Shown here in pieces: positions 50,838-61,256 of a stretch of DNA of 64,000 nt. The notes beneath the pieces were generated by a model. That model searched no databases. It was not told where the DNA came from and saw only the letters and a program-made list of their open reading frames with translations. The stretch comes from Streptococcus sp. WB01_FAA12 (lineage in GTDB: Bacteria; Bacillota; Bacilli; Lactobacillales; Streptococcaceae), in assembly GCF_012843315.1 (NCBI RefSeq), contig NZ_JABAEX010000001.1, positions 62,001 through 126,000 on the forward strand, read 5' to 3'. Made by a program: the position numbers and the translations under genes. Within the stretch, counting starts at the first letter, position 1. The number at the start of each line of letters is the position of its first letter.

Positions 50838-51467
50838 ATGTTAGAATTACGAAACATCAACAAGGCCTTTGGTGGCAAACAAATCTTAACCAATTTCAGC
50901 CTATCAATTCCTGAAAAGCAAATCCTGGCAATCGTAGGTCCATCAGGAGGCGGAAAAACAACCTTGTTGCGTATGTTAGCTGGACTGGAAACTATCGATT
51001 CTGGAGAAATCTACTATAACGGTGAATCTCTAGCTTTAGACGAACTAGAAAAGCGCAACCTACTAGGATTTGTATTCCAAGATTTTCAACTTTTCCCTCA
51101 TTTATCAGTTCTGGATAATTTGACCCTATCGCCTGTGAAAACTATGGGAATGAAGCAGGAAGAGGCTGAGAAGAAGGCGCGTGGACTCTTGGAACAGTTA
51201 GGACTAGCAGGGCACGCAGATGCTTATCCCTTCTCACTATCAGGTGGGCAAAAGCAGCGGGTGGCTTTGGCGCGTGCTATGATGATTGACCCAGAAATCA
51301 TTGGTTACGATGAACCAACTTCTGCCTTGGATCCAGAATTACGCTTGGAAGTGGAAAAACTGATTTTGCAAAATAGAGAACTTGGGATGACGCAAATTGT
51401 GGTTACCCACGATTTACAATTCGCTGAAAATATTGCAGATGTATTATTAAAAGTAGAGCCTAAATAG
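50838..51467 (+). CDS. Polar amino-acid ABC transporter ATPase
   Basis: The protein has 209 residues, short for the family (about 240), because the C-terminal part after the H-loop (VVTHDLQFAENIAD) is only about 10 residues long. Walker A is GPSGGGKT, the signature LSGGQKQRVALARAM, and Walker B IIGYDEPTSALD. AGGAGG lies before ATG 50838, 10 bp after the permease stop. Confidence 0.94.
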   Translation: MLELRNINKAFGGKQILTNFSLSIPEKQILAIVGPSGGGKTTLLRMLAGLETIDSGEIYYNGESLALDELEKRNLLGFVFQDFQLFPHLSVLDNLTLSPVKTMGMKQEEAEKKARGLLEQLGLAGHADAYPFSLSGGQKQRVALARAMMIDPEIIGYDEPTSALDPELRLEVEKLILQNRELGMTQIVVTHDLQFAENIADVLLKVEPK

Positions 51468-51475
51468 GGGGAAAA

Positions 51476-52324
51476 ATGATGAAAAAATTGATGCTTGTAT
51501 TAGTCAGTCTAATGACTGCTTTGTTCTTAGTAGCTTGTGGGAAAAATTCTAGTGAAACTAGTGAAACTAGTGGAGATAATTGGTCTAAGTACGAGTCTAA
51601 CAAGTCTATTACTATTGGGTTTGATAGTACTTTTGTTCCAATGGGATTTGCTCAGAAAGATGGTTCCTATGCAGGATTTGATATTGATTTAGCTACAGCT
51701 GTTTTTGAAAAATACGGAATTACGGTAAATTGGCAACCGATTGATTGGGATTTGAAAGAAGCTGAATTGACAAAAGGAACGATTGATCTGATTTGGAATG
51801 GCTATTCCGCTACAGACGAACGTCGTGAAAAGGTAGCATTCAGTAACTCATATATGAAGAATGAGCAGGTATTGATTACTAAGAAATCGTCAGGTATTAC
51901 GACTGCAAAAGATATGACTGGAAAGACTTTGGGAGCTCAAGCTGGTTCATCTGGTTATGCGGACTTTGAAGGAAAGCCAGCGATTTTGAAGGATATTGTC
52001 GCTAATAATGAAGCGAATCAATACCAAACTTTTAATGAAGCCTTGATTGATTTGAAAAACGATCGAATTGACGGCCTATTGATTGATCGTGTCTATGCAA
52101 ACTATTATTTAGAAGCAGAAGGCATTTTAAATGATTATAATGTTTTTACAGTTGGACTAGAAACAGAAGCTTTTGCAGTTGGAGCACGTAAGGAAGATAC
52201 AACTCTGGTTAATAAGATAAATGAAGGATTTTCTAGTCTTTACAAGGATGGTAAGTTCCAAGAAATTAGTCAAAAATGGTTTGGAGAAGATGTAGCCACC
52301 AGTCAAGTTAAAAATCAAGAATAA
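51476..52324 (+). CDS. Amino-acid ABC transporter substrate-binding lipoprotein
   Basis: The protein has 282 residues. The signal peptide ends at the lipobox LFLVACGK, so it is a membrane-anchored lipoprotein. The periplasmic-binding-protein fold type 2 starts SITIGFDSTFVPMGF and has YAGFDIDLATAVFEKYG and IDLIWNGYSATDERREKVAFS, as in polar amino-acid binders. The linker after the lipobox contains a 9-bp tandem repeat. Two ATGs (51476 and 51479) follow GGGGG; either could start. It completes the importer operon. Confidence 0.93.
   Translation: MMKKLMLVLVSLMTALFLVACGKNSSETSETSGDNWSKYESNKSITIGFDSTFVPMGFAQKDGSYAGFDIDLATAVFEKYGITVNWQPIDWDLKEAELTKGTIDLIWNGYSATDERREKVAFSNSYMKNEQVLITKKSSGITTAKDMTGKTLGAQAGSSGYADFEGKPAILKDIVANNEANQYQTFNEALIDLKNDRIDGLLIDRVYANYYLEAEGILNDYNVFTVGLETEAFAVGARKEDTTLVNKINEGFSSLYKDGKFQEISQKWFGEDVATSQVKNQE
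51551..51571 (+). repeat. 9-bp tandem repeat in lipoprotein linker
   Basis: AGTGAAACT occurs twice in tandem (51551-51559 and 51560-51568) and is followed by a partial copy. It encodes Ser-Glu-Thr repeats just after the lipid-anchor cysteine and stays in frame, so copy number could vary without breaking the gene. Confidence 0.6.
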
Positions 52325-52326
52325 GA

Positions 52327-52358
52327 AAAAGAGATTGAGTTAACCTCAGTCTCTTTTA
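52327..52358 (+). terminator. Terminator of amino-acid ABC operon
   Basis: AAAAGAGATTGAG pairs with CTCAGTCTCTTTT around TTAAC, with one mismatch. Confidence 0.75.
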
Positions 52359-52363
52359 GTCTT

Positions 52364-52391
52364 AAAAATCCTCTGGAAAGTACCAGAGGAT
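52364..52391 (-). terminator. Terminator of lysS
   Basis: On the minus strand ATCCTCTGG pairs perfectly with CCAGAGGAT around TACTTT, followed by TTTTAAG. It lies 6 bp past the lysS stop. Confidence 0.85.
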
Positions 52392-52397
52392 AAGAGT

Positions 52398-53897
<1,500 letters not shown>

Positions 53898-53947
53898 CTA
53901 ATTTTACTCAAAATTTGATACGATGAGTCATTTTTTACGATACTCCC

Positions 53948-53956
53948 ATTTTATCA
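53948..53956 (-). promoter_or_regulatory. Extended -10 promoter of lysS
   Basis: On the minus strand TGA-TAAAAT is seen, with the hexamer at 53953-53948. The leader would be about 55 nt. Confidence 0.5.
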
Positions 53957-53993
53957 TAAATAGCAGAGAAATTCACGGATATTCTTTGAAAAC

Positions 53994-54024
53994 TAAAAAG
54001 AACTTGACCATTGGGATCAAGTTC
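53994..54024 (-). terminator. Terminator of DUF368-ybaK-phosphatase operon
   Basis: On the minus strand GAACTTGA pairs with TCAAGTTC around a 9-nt loop, followed by TTTTTAG. Confidence 0.8.
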
Positions 54025-54026
54025 CA

Positions 54027-54650
54027 TTATTTTTCTTGATAGGAAGTGTCATTCCATCTTTCCAGAATGAAGTTTTCAAAATCCTCGGTTTCTAAAATTG
54101 TAAGACTGGCATTGGCCAAGCCTCCATCTTTGCGAAGGTGAGCCTCTTTATAACCTAAAAGTGTTCGAAGGCTAGCAGTGAGATTTGCACCATGACCGAC
54201 GATTAGAATGTTTTCAGCCGGACTTCCTTTCAGAGATTTGATAAATTGAATGGTGCGTTTGGTAGTACTGTAAAGGGACTCTGCTTCAAACATCCTTGTG
54301 TCAAACTGAGCCAGATTTGAACGAAAAGCCTTGATTTGTTGTGGATAGATGGCATTGAGCGTTGCGATTTTTAAACCTTCAAGTTTTCCAAGTTGCCATT
54401 CGCGTAGGTCTGGAATACTTTCTAAAGGACAGGGTGTCTGGAGTTGACTTTGGATAATTTCAGCAGACTTAACCGCTCTGGGTAAATCACTTGAATATAT
54501 CTTATCAAAAGGTATATCCTTGAGATACTGGCCCAGTTGTTTTAGGGTGTCAATGGATTCTGGAAGAAGGGGTGAGTCGCCACTAGCACCTTGAAAGCGA
54601 CCTTCAAGATTCCATAGGGTGCGGCCATGACGGACAAAATAGAGTTTCAT
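54027..54650 (-). CDS. Histidine phosphatase (phosphoglycerate mutase) family protein
   Basis: The protein has 207 residues. The catalytic histidine is in LYFVRHGRTLWNLEGRFQG and the second histidine in LIVGHGANLTASL. It belongs to the cofactor-dependent branch 1 but is shorter than phosphoglycerate mutase, so it is probably a phosphatase acting on a small metabolite rather than a glycolytic mutase. Its ATG overlaps the stop of the upstream gene (TGATG), so it is translationally coupled to the YbaK gene. It is the last gene of the operon. Confidence 0.88.
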   Translation of the reverse strand: MKLYFVRHGRTLWNLEGRFQGASGDSPLLPESIDTLKQLGQYLKDIPFDKIYSSDLPRAVKSAEIIQSQLQTPCPLESIPDLREWQLGKLEGLKIATLNAIYPQQIKAFRSNLAQFDTRMFEAESLYSTTKRTIQFIKSLKGSPAENILIVGHGANLTASLRTLLGYKEAHLRKDGGLANASLTILETEDFENFILERWNDTSYQEK

Positions 54651-55132
54651 CAGTTGTTTTCCTCCAAGATATCTGCAAAATCCGCTTTTACAAAGCTGGC
54701 CAAGTCTTGAGGTCGGATGATGATACTGTGCCCGACTTCTCCAGCAGAGACAATCATTTGATCCAAGTCCAAAGCAGTCTTATCGAGAAAAATGGGATAA
54801 TTGTGTTTTTGGCGAATGCCGACGGGGTTATTAGCCCCATGAATATAGCCTGTTGTTTTTTCTAAGTCTTTTTGAGGAATCATGCTCACTTTTTTATTAC
54901 CAGAAACCTTTGCTAGTTTTTTCTCGGCGAGGTGTTCCGTTATGGGAACAATTCCGATGATCGGTCCTGTCTTGTCACCCAGCAGAGCCAAGGTTTTAAA
55001 AATCTGTTTTCGGTCGTATTCAGGAGGAAGTTCTCCTTCAAGCGCATTGATTTGAATACCAGTATGGTCAATACCTGCCTTGGTCAAGATCTGCTCGACC
55101 AAGGTTTTTTTAATCTTGATTTTCTTTGCCAT
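54650..55132 (-). CDS. YbaK/EbsC-type Cys-tRNA(Pro) deacylase
   Basis: The protein has 160 residues. YbaK-family proteins hydrolyse mischarged Cys-tRNA-Pro in trans, correcting an error of prolyl-tRNA synthetase. The family core is visible in ALLGDKTGPIIGIVPITEHL, the lysine-containing KVSGNKKVSMIPQKDLEKTTGY and GANNPVGIRQKH. The start is coupled to DUF368 upstream by a TAATG overlap and to the phosphatase downstream by TGATG. Confidence 0.9.
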   Translation of the reverse strand: MAKKIKIKKTLVEQILTKAGIDHTGIQINALEGELPPEYDRKQIFKTLALLGDKTGPIIGIVPITEHLAEKKLAKVSGNKKVSMIPQKDLEKTTGYIHGANNPVGIRQKHNYPIFLDKTALDLDQMIVSAGEVGHSIIIRPQDLASFVKADFADILEENN

Positions 55133-55974
55133 TATTTATATTTATCCTCCAACTGACTCATCCAGATACCAAGCCAAATACCAAGTGCGAAGAAGAAGGC
55201 GATGAGAACATAACTCACAATAGAAAGTCCGGTGTATTGGATACTTTCAGCATTTCCGGCATTTGGGATCAAAATTAAGAGGGTGCTTGAAAGCACAATC
55301 CCAATGATAAAGTGATAAACACGGGAGTGGTAGTTGTTCAAGGCGTGATCCATTAATTTTGAAAAGATAATGAGGGTTGCTCCTGCACCAATCCCGATAG
55401 GAAGGAAGGTACCAAACAAATCAAAGGTCTTAAAACCAGTGAGCATTGGAGCGTACAGTCCCAAAATCAAAAGTAGATTTGACGGACTTAAACCAGGTAC
55501 CAAGACACCAAGAGCTAAAAGAACACCTGCTAAGATGAAGTTTGCAAAACTAGCACTGAGTGACCCTACGACAAAATTTAGCGCGTAAAGACCCAATCCT
55601 GAAAGGATAAAGGTAGTCCAGAACCAGACTAGGTCAATTTTATCACGATCAGATTCTCGAGTAGATTCTTTAAGGAGGCTAGGAACTGTACCGATGATAG
55701 CTCCAGCAAAGCTCCATAAAACATAGACTTGATAGTTTTCTAGCAAATACTCAATCGGATAGGAAAACAAACCAATGCCTAGCAACATCCCGATAGCTAC
55801 TGGGATAAAGTAAAGGACATTCTCTTTAAAATCTTTAAAGGGGTGAGCCAGAAAGCCAATCATTCTCTCGTAAATACCCAAAATAGCTGCTAAAACACCG
55901 CCAGAAATTCCCGGTAGGATAAATCCTAATGCGATGACGATTCCTTTAATAACTCGTGCAATCCATGAAAACAT
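55132..55974 (-). CDS. DUF368 polyprenyl-phosphate translocase-like membrane protein (PopT family)
   Basis: The protein has 280 residues with about eight to nine membrane segments. DUF368 proteins were shown around 2023 to flip undecaprenyl phosphate back to the inner membrane leaflet for cell-wall and glycopolymer synthesis (PopT). Family motifs are LGFILPGISGGVLAAILGIYE at the start and the related GVLVPGLSPSNLLLILGLY in the second half, an internal repeat. I start at 55974, with TTGAGG upstream; a longer frame to 56052 reads through the promoter. It is first in the coupled operon. Confidence 0.88.
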   Translation of the reverse strand: MFSWIARVIKGIVIALGFILPGISGGVLAAILGIYERMIGFLAHPFKDFKENVLYFIPVAIGMLLGIGLFSYPIEYLLENYQVYVLWSFAGAIIGTVPSLLKESTRESDRDKIDLVWFWTTFILSGLGLYALNFVVGSLSASFANFILAGVLLALGVLVPGLSPSNLLLILGLYAPMLTGFKTFDLFGTFLPIGIGAGATLIIFSKLMDHALNNYHSRVYHFIIGIVLSSTLLILIPNAGNAESIQYTGLSIVSYVLIAFFFALGIWLGIWMSQLEDKYK

Positions 55975-56017
55975 AATAAAATCCTCAATTTCATAAAATT
56001 CTTTCTCTATGCTATCA

Positions 56018-56026
56018 ATTATAACA
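56018..56026 (-). promoter_or_regulatory. Extended -10 promoter of DUF368 operon
   Basis: On the minus strand TGT-TATAAT is seen, with the hexamer at 56023-56018. The leader is about 37 nt. It lies just past the GH25 terminator. Confidence 0.6.
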
Positions 56027-56042
56027 CAGACAGGGAGAAAAT

Positions 56043-56079
56043 GAAAAAACAAGTGAAAAAGTTTGTTATTTTCACTTGT
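56043..56079 (-). terminator. Terminator of GH25 gene
   Basis: On the minus strand ACAAGTGAAAA pairs perfectly with TTTTCACTTGT around a 9-nt loop, followed by TTTTTT. Confidence 0.85.
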
Positions 56080-56080
56080 C

Positions 56081-56881
56081 TTATGGTCTTAAAAATAGTT
56101 TTCTGAAGGTTTCTTCCTTCTCTTTAGCAGTAGAAATCAAATTGATGTCCAAATGATGTTCAAATCCTGCAATTCTTCCTTTAGATGTGTACTGGTGGAG
56201 ATCGTAGTCCAGATCAGTATTTGGCTTCGTTTCAAAATAACCAGAGTCCGTTCCATAGGAAGGGATCCAAATAGCAGTGAACTTTTCTGTATTGATACTA
56301 TGCTCTTGCATGAAGTAAACCCCAACGTAGATGCCGATGTTTTTAGCGCCGAGAGCTGCCAGTTTGGCGCGAAAGGCCTCAACACCTTCATTCATATCAG
56401 ACATTGTTTTTTCTTCAACATCTAACCAGTAGTAGCTAGGATTGTAGGGAGAAGCAGCATTATAGAAAACTTCAGCAGCCTTCTCCATATCTTCTTTACT
56501 TTTTCCAGCTACATAGGCATAAACCCCCACAGGGACATTCCGTTTTTGGAATTCTGATATGTGATTTTTATAAGCTTTATCGACACCATTGATAAAGGCA
56601 GCATCATTTGCTTCAGTATGTTGAGCCCCATTGTGAACGCGAACAATAACACCAGAAATGTTTTGAGATAAGGTGTCGTAGTTAATCTCCTCAGGTCTTT
56701 GCCAACCAGAGACGTCGATAATGGGTTTGTCAAGATTATGTAAGGCTTGTGTTTCAACTTGAAGAGCATTTGGTTTTGTTTTGATAGGATGATCCTCAAA
56801 ACTTGGTTTGTTGAGGAGTAAAATCGCTATGAAAATTCCAAATAAACTAAAAATAATAGCTGGATGAATTTTTTTTCTCAT
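56081..56881 (-). CDS. GH25-family (lysozyme-type) glycosyl hydrolase, membrane-anchored
   Basis: The protein has 266 residues. A single N-terminal hydrophobic segment (about 8-25) with a basic start anchors or exports it. The GH25 catalytic domain follows, with the conserved aspartate in PIIDVSGWQRPEEIN and the DxE motif in YYWLDVEEK. GH25 enzymes cut the MurNAc-GlcNAc bond of peptidoglycan. No choline-binding or other wall-binding repeats are present, unlike pneumococcal LytC. It has its own terminator and lies next to the undecaprenyl-phosphate translocase gene. Confidence 0.9.
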   Translation of the reverse strand: MRKKIHPAIIFSLFGIFIAILLLNKPSFEDHPIKTKPNALQVETQALHNLDKPIIDVSGWQRPEEINYDTLSQNISGVIVRVHNGAQHTEANDAAFINGVDKAYKNHISEFQKRNVPVGVYAYVAGKSKEDMEKAAEVFYNAASPYNPSYYWLDVEEKTMSDMNEGVEAFRAKLAALGAKNIGIYVGVYFMQEHSINTEKFTAIWIPSYGTDSGYFETKPNTDLDYDLHQYTSKGRIAGFEHHLDINLISTAKEKEETFRKLFLRP

Positions 56882-56999
56882 ACTTATTTAGTTTATCGTA
56901 AAATCTAAAAAAAATCAAAGGAAACAGTTTAGAAATGTAGACAAGTAGGGGAGATTTTCAGGAAAGCACCTGTTTGTTTGTTCTTTAAAAGTAAAATTA

Positions 57000-57008
57000 T
57001 GGTATAAT
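57000..57008 (+). promoter_or_regulatory. Extended -10 promoter of glmU operon
   Basis: TGG-TATAAT with the hexamer at 57003-57008. The predicted start is near 57015 and the ATG is at 57040. Confidence 0.65.
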
Positions 57009-57012
57009 ATAA

Positions 57013-58419
<1,407 letters not shown>

Positions 58420-58428
58420 GAGTTTGTC

Positions 58429-58974
58429 ATGGAATTTGAAGAAAAAACGCTTAGTCGTAAAGAAATCTACCAAGGTCCTATCTTTAAACTAGTGCAAGAT
58501 CAGGTGGAACTGCCAGAAGGAAAAGGAACTGCCCAACGTGACTTGATTTTTCACAATGGAGCTGTTTGTGTACTAGCCGTGACAGCCGAGGACAAAATTG
58601 TCCTCGTTAAGCAATACCGAAAGGCTATTGAGGCGGTCTCTTATGAGATTCCTGCAGGTAAACTGGAAATTGGTGAAAATGCAGATCCAATGGCAGCGGC
58701 ACTTCGTGAATTGGAAGAAGAAGTTGCCTACACGGCTAAGTTAGAACTGTTGTACGATTTCTATTCTGCGATTGGATTTTGTAACGAAAAATTAAAACTC
58801 TACCTTGCTAGTGATTTGGTCAAGGTGGAAAACCCTCGTCCACAAGATGATGATGAAACCTTGGAAGTCTTAGAAGTAAGTCTAGAGGAAGCCAAGAACC
58901 TGATCCAGTCAGGTCATATCTGTGATGCCAAGACCATTATGGCGATTCAGTACTGGGAACTACAAAAGAAATAG
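58429..58974 (+). CDS. NUDIX hydrolase, ADP-ribose pyrophosphatase type
   Basis: The protein has 181 residues. The NUDIX box is [19 protein letters not shown] followed by EEEVAYTA; the G-x5-E-x7-RE-x2-EE core is intact, but the Gly that usually follows is Ala here. It is preceded by [20 protein letters not shown], typical of ADP-ribose pyrophosphatases. It should hydrolyse ADP-ribose to AMP and ribose 5-phosphate. It starts 9 bp after glmU with AGGAG upstream. Confidence 0.9.
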   Translation: MEFEEKTLSRKEIYQGPIFKLVQDQVELPEGKGTAQRDLIFHNGAVCVLAVTAEDKIVLVKQYRKAIEAVSYEIPAGKLEIGENADPMAAALRELEEEVAYTAKLELLYDFYSAIGFCNEKLKLYLASDLVKVENPRPQDDDETLEVLEVSLEEAKNLIQSGHICDAKTIMAIQYWELQKK

Positions 58975-58985
58975 AGGAGCAACCC

Positions 58986-59297
58986 ATGGGAAAACCTTTA
59001 TTAACAGACGAAATGATTGAACGTGCCAACCGCGGTGAGGAAATATCAGGGCCACCTCTTCAAGATGATGAGGAAACAAAGATCCTACCAACGTCTTCAC
59101 AACATTTTAGTTATTCATGTTCTAGAGACCACGGTTTTAGTCAAGATACACTTACAATCGAAGTAGAGCCAACGATTCATAAGAGCCGTCGCATTGAGAA
59201 CACTAAGAGAAATGTCTTCAACTCAAAACTCAACCGAGTCTTGTTTGTGGTGATTTTACTTTTGATTTTGCTAGTTTTGGCAATGAAACTCTTGTAA
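58986..59297 (+). CDS. macP: MacP, activator of the cell-wall synthase PBP2a
   Basis: The protein has 103 residues: a soluble N-terminal part with basic and acidic stretches and one C-terminal membrane helix (about 82-101). Position between NUDIX and mtnN, and the sequence [19 protein letters not shown], match pneumococcal MacP (SPD_0876), which binds and activates PBP2a at the septum after phosphorylation by StkP. The candidate phosphothreonine is T31 in DDEETKILP (T32 in the pneumococcal literature). GGAGCAACCC lies before the ATG. Confidence 0.88.
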   Translation: MGKPLLTDEMIERANRGEEISGPPLQDDEETKILPTSSQHFSYSCSRDHGFSQDTLTIEVEPTIHKSRRIENTKRNVFNSKLNRVLFVVILLLILLVLAMKLL

Positions 59298-59312
59298 TTG
59301 AAAGGACTTGAA

Positions 59313-60005
59313 ATGAAAATTGGAATCATTGCTGCCATGCCAGAAGAGCTGATACATTTGACTCAGAATTTGGACAAACCACAAGAAGTCCAAGTCATGG
59401 GAAATACCTACTACACTGGCACTATTGGCAAGACAGAAGTTGTCCTAGTTCAGAGTGGGATTGGAAAGGTCATGTCGGCTATGAGTGTAGCGGTGTTAGC
59501 TGACCATTTTCAAGTAGAAGCCATCATCAATACAGGATCTGCAGGTGCTCTTGCAGAAGGGATTGCTGTCGGTGATGTAGTGATTGCGGATAAACTAGTC
59601 TATCATGATGTGGACGTGACTGCATTTGGCTATGCTTATGGTCAGATGGCTGGTCAACCCCTCTACTTTGAATCTGATAAGAACTTTATCGCTAGGATTC
59701 AAGAAAGTTTATCTCAATTAGAGCAGACTTGGCACATAGGCTTGATTGCTACAGGGGATAGTTTTATAGCTGGAGATGATAAGATTGCTAGTATCAAGTC
59801 CCACTTTCCAGGTGTTTTAGCAGTTGAAATGGAAGGGGCAGCCATTGCTCAGGCCGCTCAGGCTCTTGACCTACCTTTCCTAGTCATTCGTGCTATGAGT
59901 GACAATGCCAATCACGAAGCCTCTATCTCTTTTGATGAGTTTATCATTGAAGCTGGACGTCGTTCTGCCCAAGTTTTACTAGCCTTTTTAAAGGCCTTGA
60001 ATTAA
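59313..60005 (+). CDS. mtnN: 5'-methylthioadenosine/S-adenosylhomocysteine nucleosidase
   Basis: This enzyme (Pfs) cleaves SAH to S-ribosylhomocysteine and adenine, the step before LuxS makes AI-2, and recycles MTA. It has 230 residues. The nucleoside phosphorylase fold shows MKIGIIAAMPEELIHL, NTGSAGALAEGIAVGDVV and the catalytic glutamate region AVEMEGAAIAQAA, then RAMSDNA. I start at ATG 59313 with AAAGGA upstream, not at 59298. It is the last gene of the glmU operon. Confidence 0.96.
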   Translation: MKIGIIAAMPEELIHLTQNLDKPQEVQVMGNTYYTGTIGKTEVVLVQSGIGKVMSAMSVAVLADHFQVEAIINTGSAGALAEGIAVGDVVIADKLVYHDVDVTAFGYAYGQMAGQPLYFESDKNFIARIQESLSQLEQTWHIGLIATGDSFIAGDDKIASIKSHFPGVLAVEMEGAAIAQAAQALDLPFLVIRAMSDNANHEASISFDEFIIEAGRRSAQVLLAFLKALN

Positions 60006-60013
60006 GCCAAAAT

Positions 60014-60042
60014 TTGACAGTTTTTCTTGCTTATGATAAGAT
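60014..60042 (+). promoter_or_regulatory. rocS promoter
   Basis: TTGACA (60014-60019), a 17-bp spacer and TGA-TAAGAT (hexamer 60037-60042). This is the strongest consensus promoter in the window apart from atp. The leader contains GAAAACGTTTC (60061-60071), a cre-like half-palindrome. Confidence 0.75.
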
Positions 60043-60081
60043 TTAAATAAAGAAAAGCTAGAAAACGTTTCAGAGGATATT

Positions 60082-60576
60082 ATGAGTATTGAAATGACCG
60101 TCAGCGAGATTGCAGAGGTCTTAGGACTATCTCGTCAGGCAATCAACAATCGTGTCAAAGAACTTCCCGAAGAAGACACGAAAAAAAATGACAAAGGTGT
60201 AACAGTAGTTACTCGAAGTGGCTTAATCAAGCTAGAAGAAATCTACAAAAAAACGATTTTTGAAGATGAACCAGTCAGTGATGATGTCAAACAACGCGAA
60301 CTGATGGAAATCTTGGTCGATGAGAAAAATGCTGAAATTCTTCGATTGTACGAGCAACTCAAGGCCAAAGACCAGCAGTTAGCAGAAAAAGATGAGCAGA
60401 TGCGCATCAAAGATCGCCAGATTGCTGAAAAGGACAAACAATTGGACCAACAGCAACAATTAACTCTTCAAGCTATGAAGGATCAAGAAAGCTTGAAACT
60501 CGAGTTGGACCAAGCAAAAGAAGAAGTCCAAGCAACCAAAAAAGGCTTTTTTGCTCGCCTATTTGGAGGAAAATAA
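60082..60576 (+). CDS. rocS: RocS, chromosome segregation regulator (DUF536)
   Basis: The protein has 164 residues: an N-terminal helix-turn-helix (VSEIAEVLGLSRQAINNRVK), a central coiled coil with repeated AEKDEQ/IAEKDKQL heptads (about 80-150), and a short amphipathic C-terminus KKGFFARLFGGK that binds membrane. This plan and the position after mtnN match pneumococcal RocS (spr0895), which links chromosome segregation with cell division and interacts with ParB and the CpsD kinase. It has its own promoter. GAGGAT is the ribosome binding site. Confidence 0.88.
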   Translation: MSIEMTVSEIAEVLGLSRQAINNRVKELPEEDTKKNDKGVTVVTRSGLIKLEEIYKKTIFEDEPVSDDVKQRELMEILVDEKNAEILRLYEQLKAKDQQLAEKDEQMRIKDRQIAEKDKQLDQQQQLTLQAMKDQESLKLELDQAKEEVQATKKGFFARLFGGK

Positions 60577-60620
60577 AGAAGCTGTTTGGGTTATTCACTA
60601 ACCTAATAGCTTCTTTTCTT
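60575..60620 (+). terminator. Terminator of rocS
   Basis: AAAGAAGCT (60575-60583) pairs with AGCTTCTTT (60608-60616), and an inner GGTTA...TAACC stem lies in the loop. It is followed by TCTTA. Confidence 0.75.
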
Positions 60621-60657
60621 ATTTATAGTTTAAATTGAGTCGGAATTGAGGTAAAAG

Positions 60658-61248
60658 ATGGAAAAATTAAGAGACTATATCGCCTTTGACTTAGAATTCA
60701 ATCAACACGAAGGGGTTACCCATTTAATTCAGGTATCAGCAGTTCGTTTTCAAGATGGTCATGAAATAGATGCCTTTGATTCTTATGTCCATACCAGCGT
60801 GCCTTTAAAGAGTTTTATCAATGGTTTGACAGGAATTACAGCTGAAACCTTGAAAGATGCACCAAAAGTAGAACAAGTTTTACAGGACTTTCAGGCTTTT
60901 GTTGGCAACTTACCCATTGTTGGCTACAATGCAGCCAAGAGTGATTTGCCTATTCTCATGGAGCATGGCTTGGACTATCGTGACCAGTACAAGGTCGACC
61001 TATATGATGAGGCTTTTGAACGTCGTAGTTCCGATCTACACGGCATAGCTAATCTCAAATTGCAAACTGTAGCTAATTTCTTAGGCTTTCATGGTAAGTC
61101 ACATAATAGTTTAGAAGATGCCCGCATGACAGCGCGTGTTTATGAAGCCTTTCTGGAGTCTGACGAAGGAAAACTATTGTTAGAAGAACAGAGTAATCTA
61201 TCCATGAATCCCTTTGGTGGGCTAGACTTATCTCAATTTCTAGACTAG
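60658..61248 (+). CDS. 3'-5' exonuclease, DEDDh family (DnaQ-like)
   Basis: The protein has 196 residues. The exonuclease motifs are AFDLEFNQHEG (D, E), NAAKSDLPIL (D) and HNSLEDARMTA (H and D), making it DEDDh. It may be a proofreading-like or RNA-trimming exonuclease; the family includes DinG-type and PolC epsilon domains as well as stand-alone proteins. No clear ribosome binding site beyond GAGGTAAAAG is seen. It is followed 8 bp later by the phosphodiesterase gene. Confidence 0.88.
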   Translation: MEKLRDYIAFDLEFNQHEGVTHLIQVSAVRFQDGHEIDAFDSYVHTSVPLKSFINGLTGITAETLKDAPKVEQVLQDFQAFVGNLPIVGYNAAKSDLPILMEHGLDYRDQYKVDLYDEAFERRSSDLHGIANLKLQTVANFLGFHGKSHNSLEDARMTARVYEAFLESDEGKLLLEEQSNLSMNPFGGLDLSQFLD

Positions 61249-61256
61249 GAGTGCTT

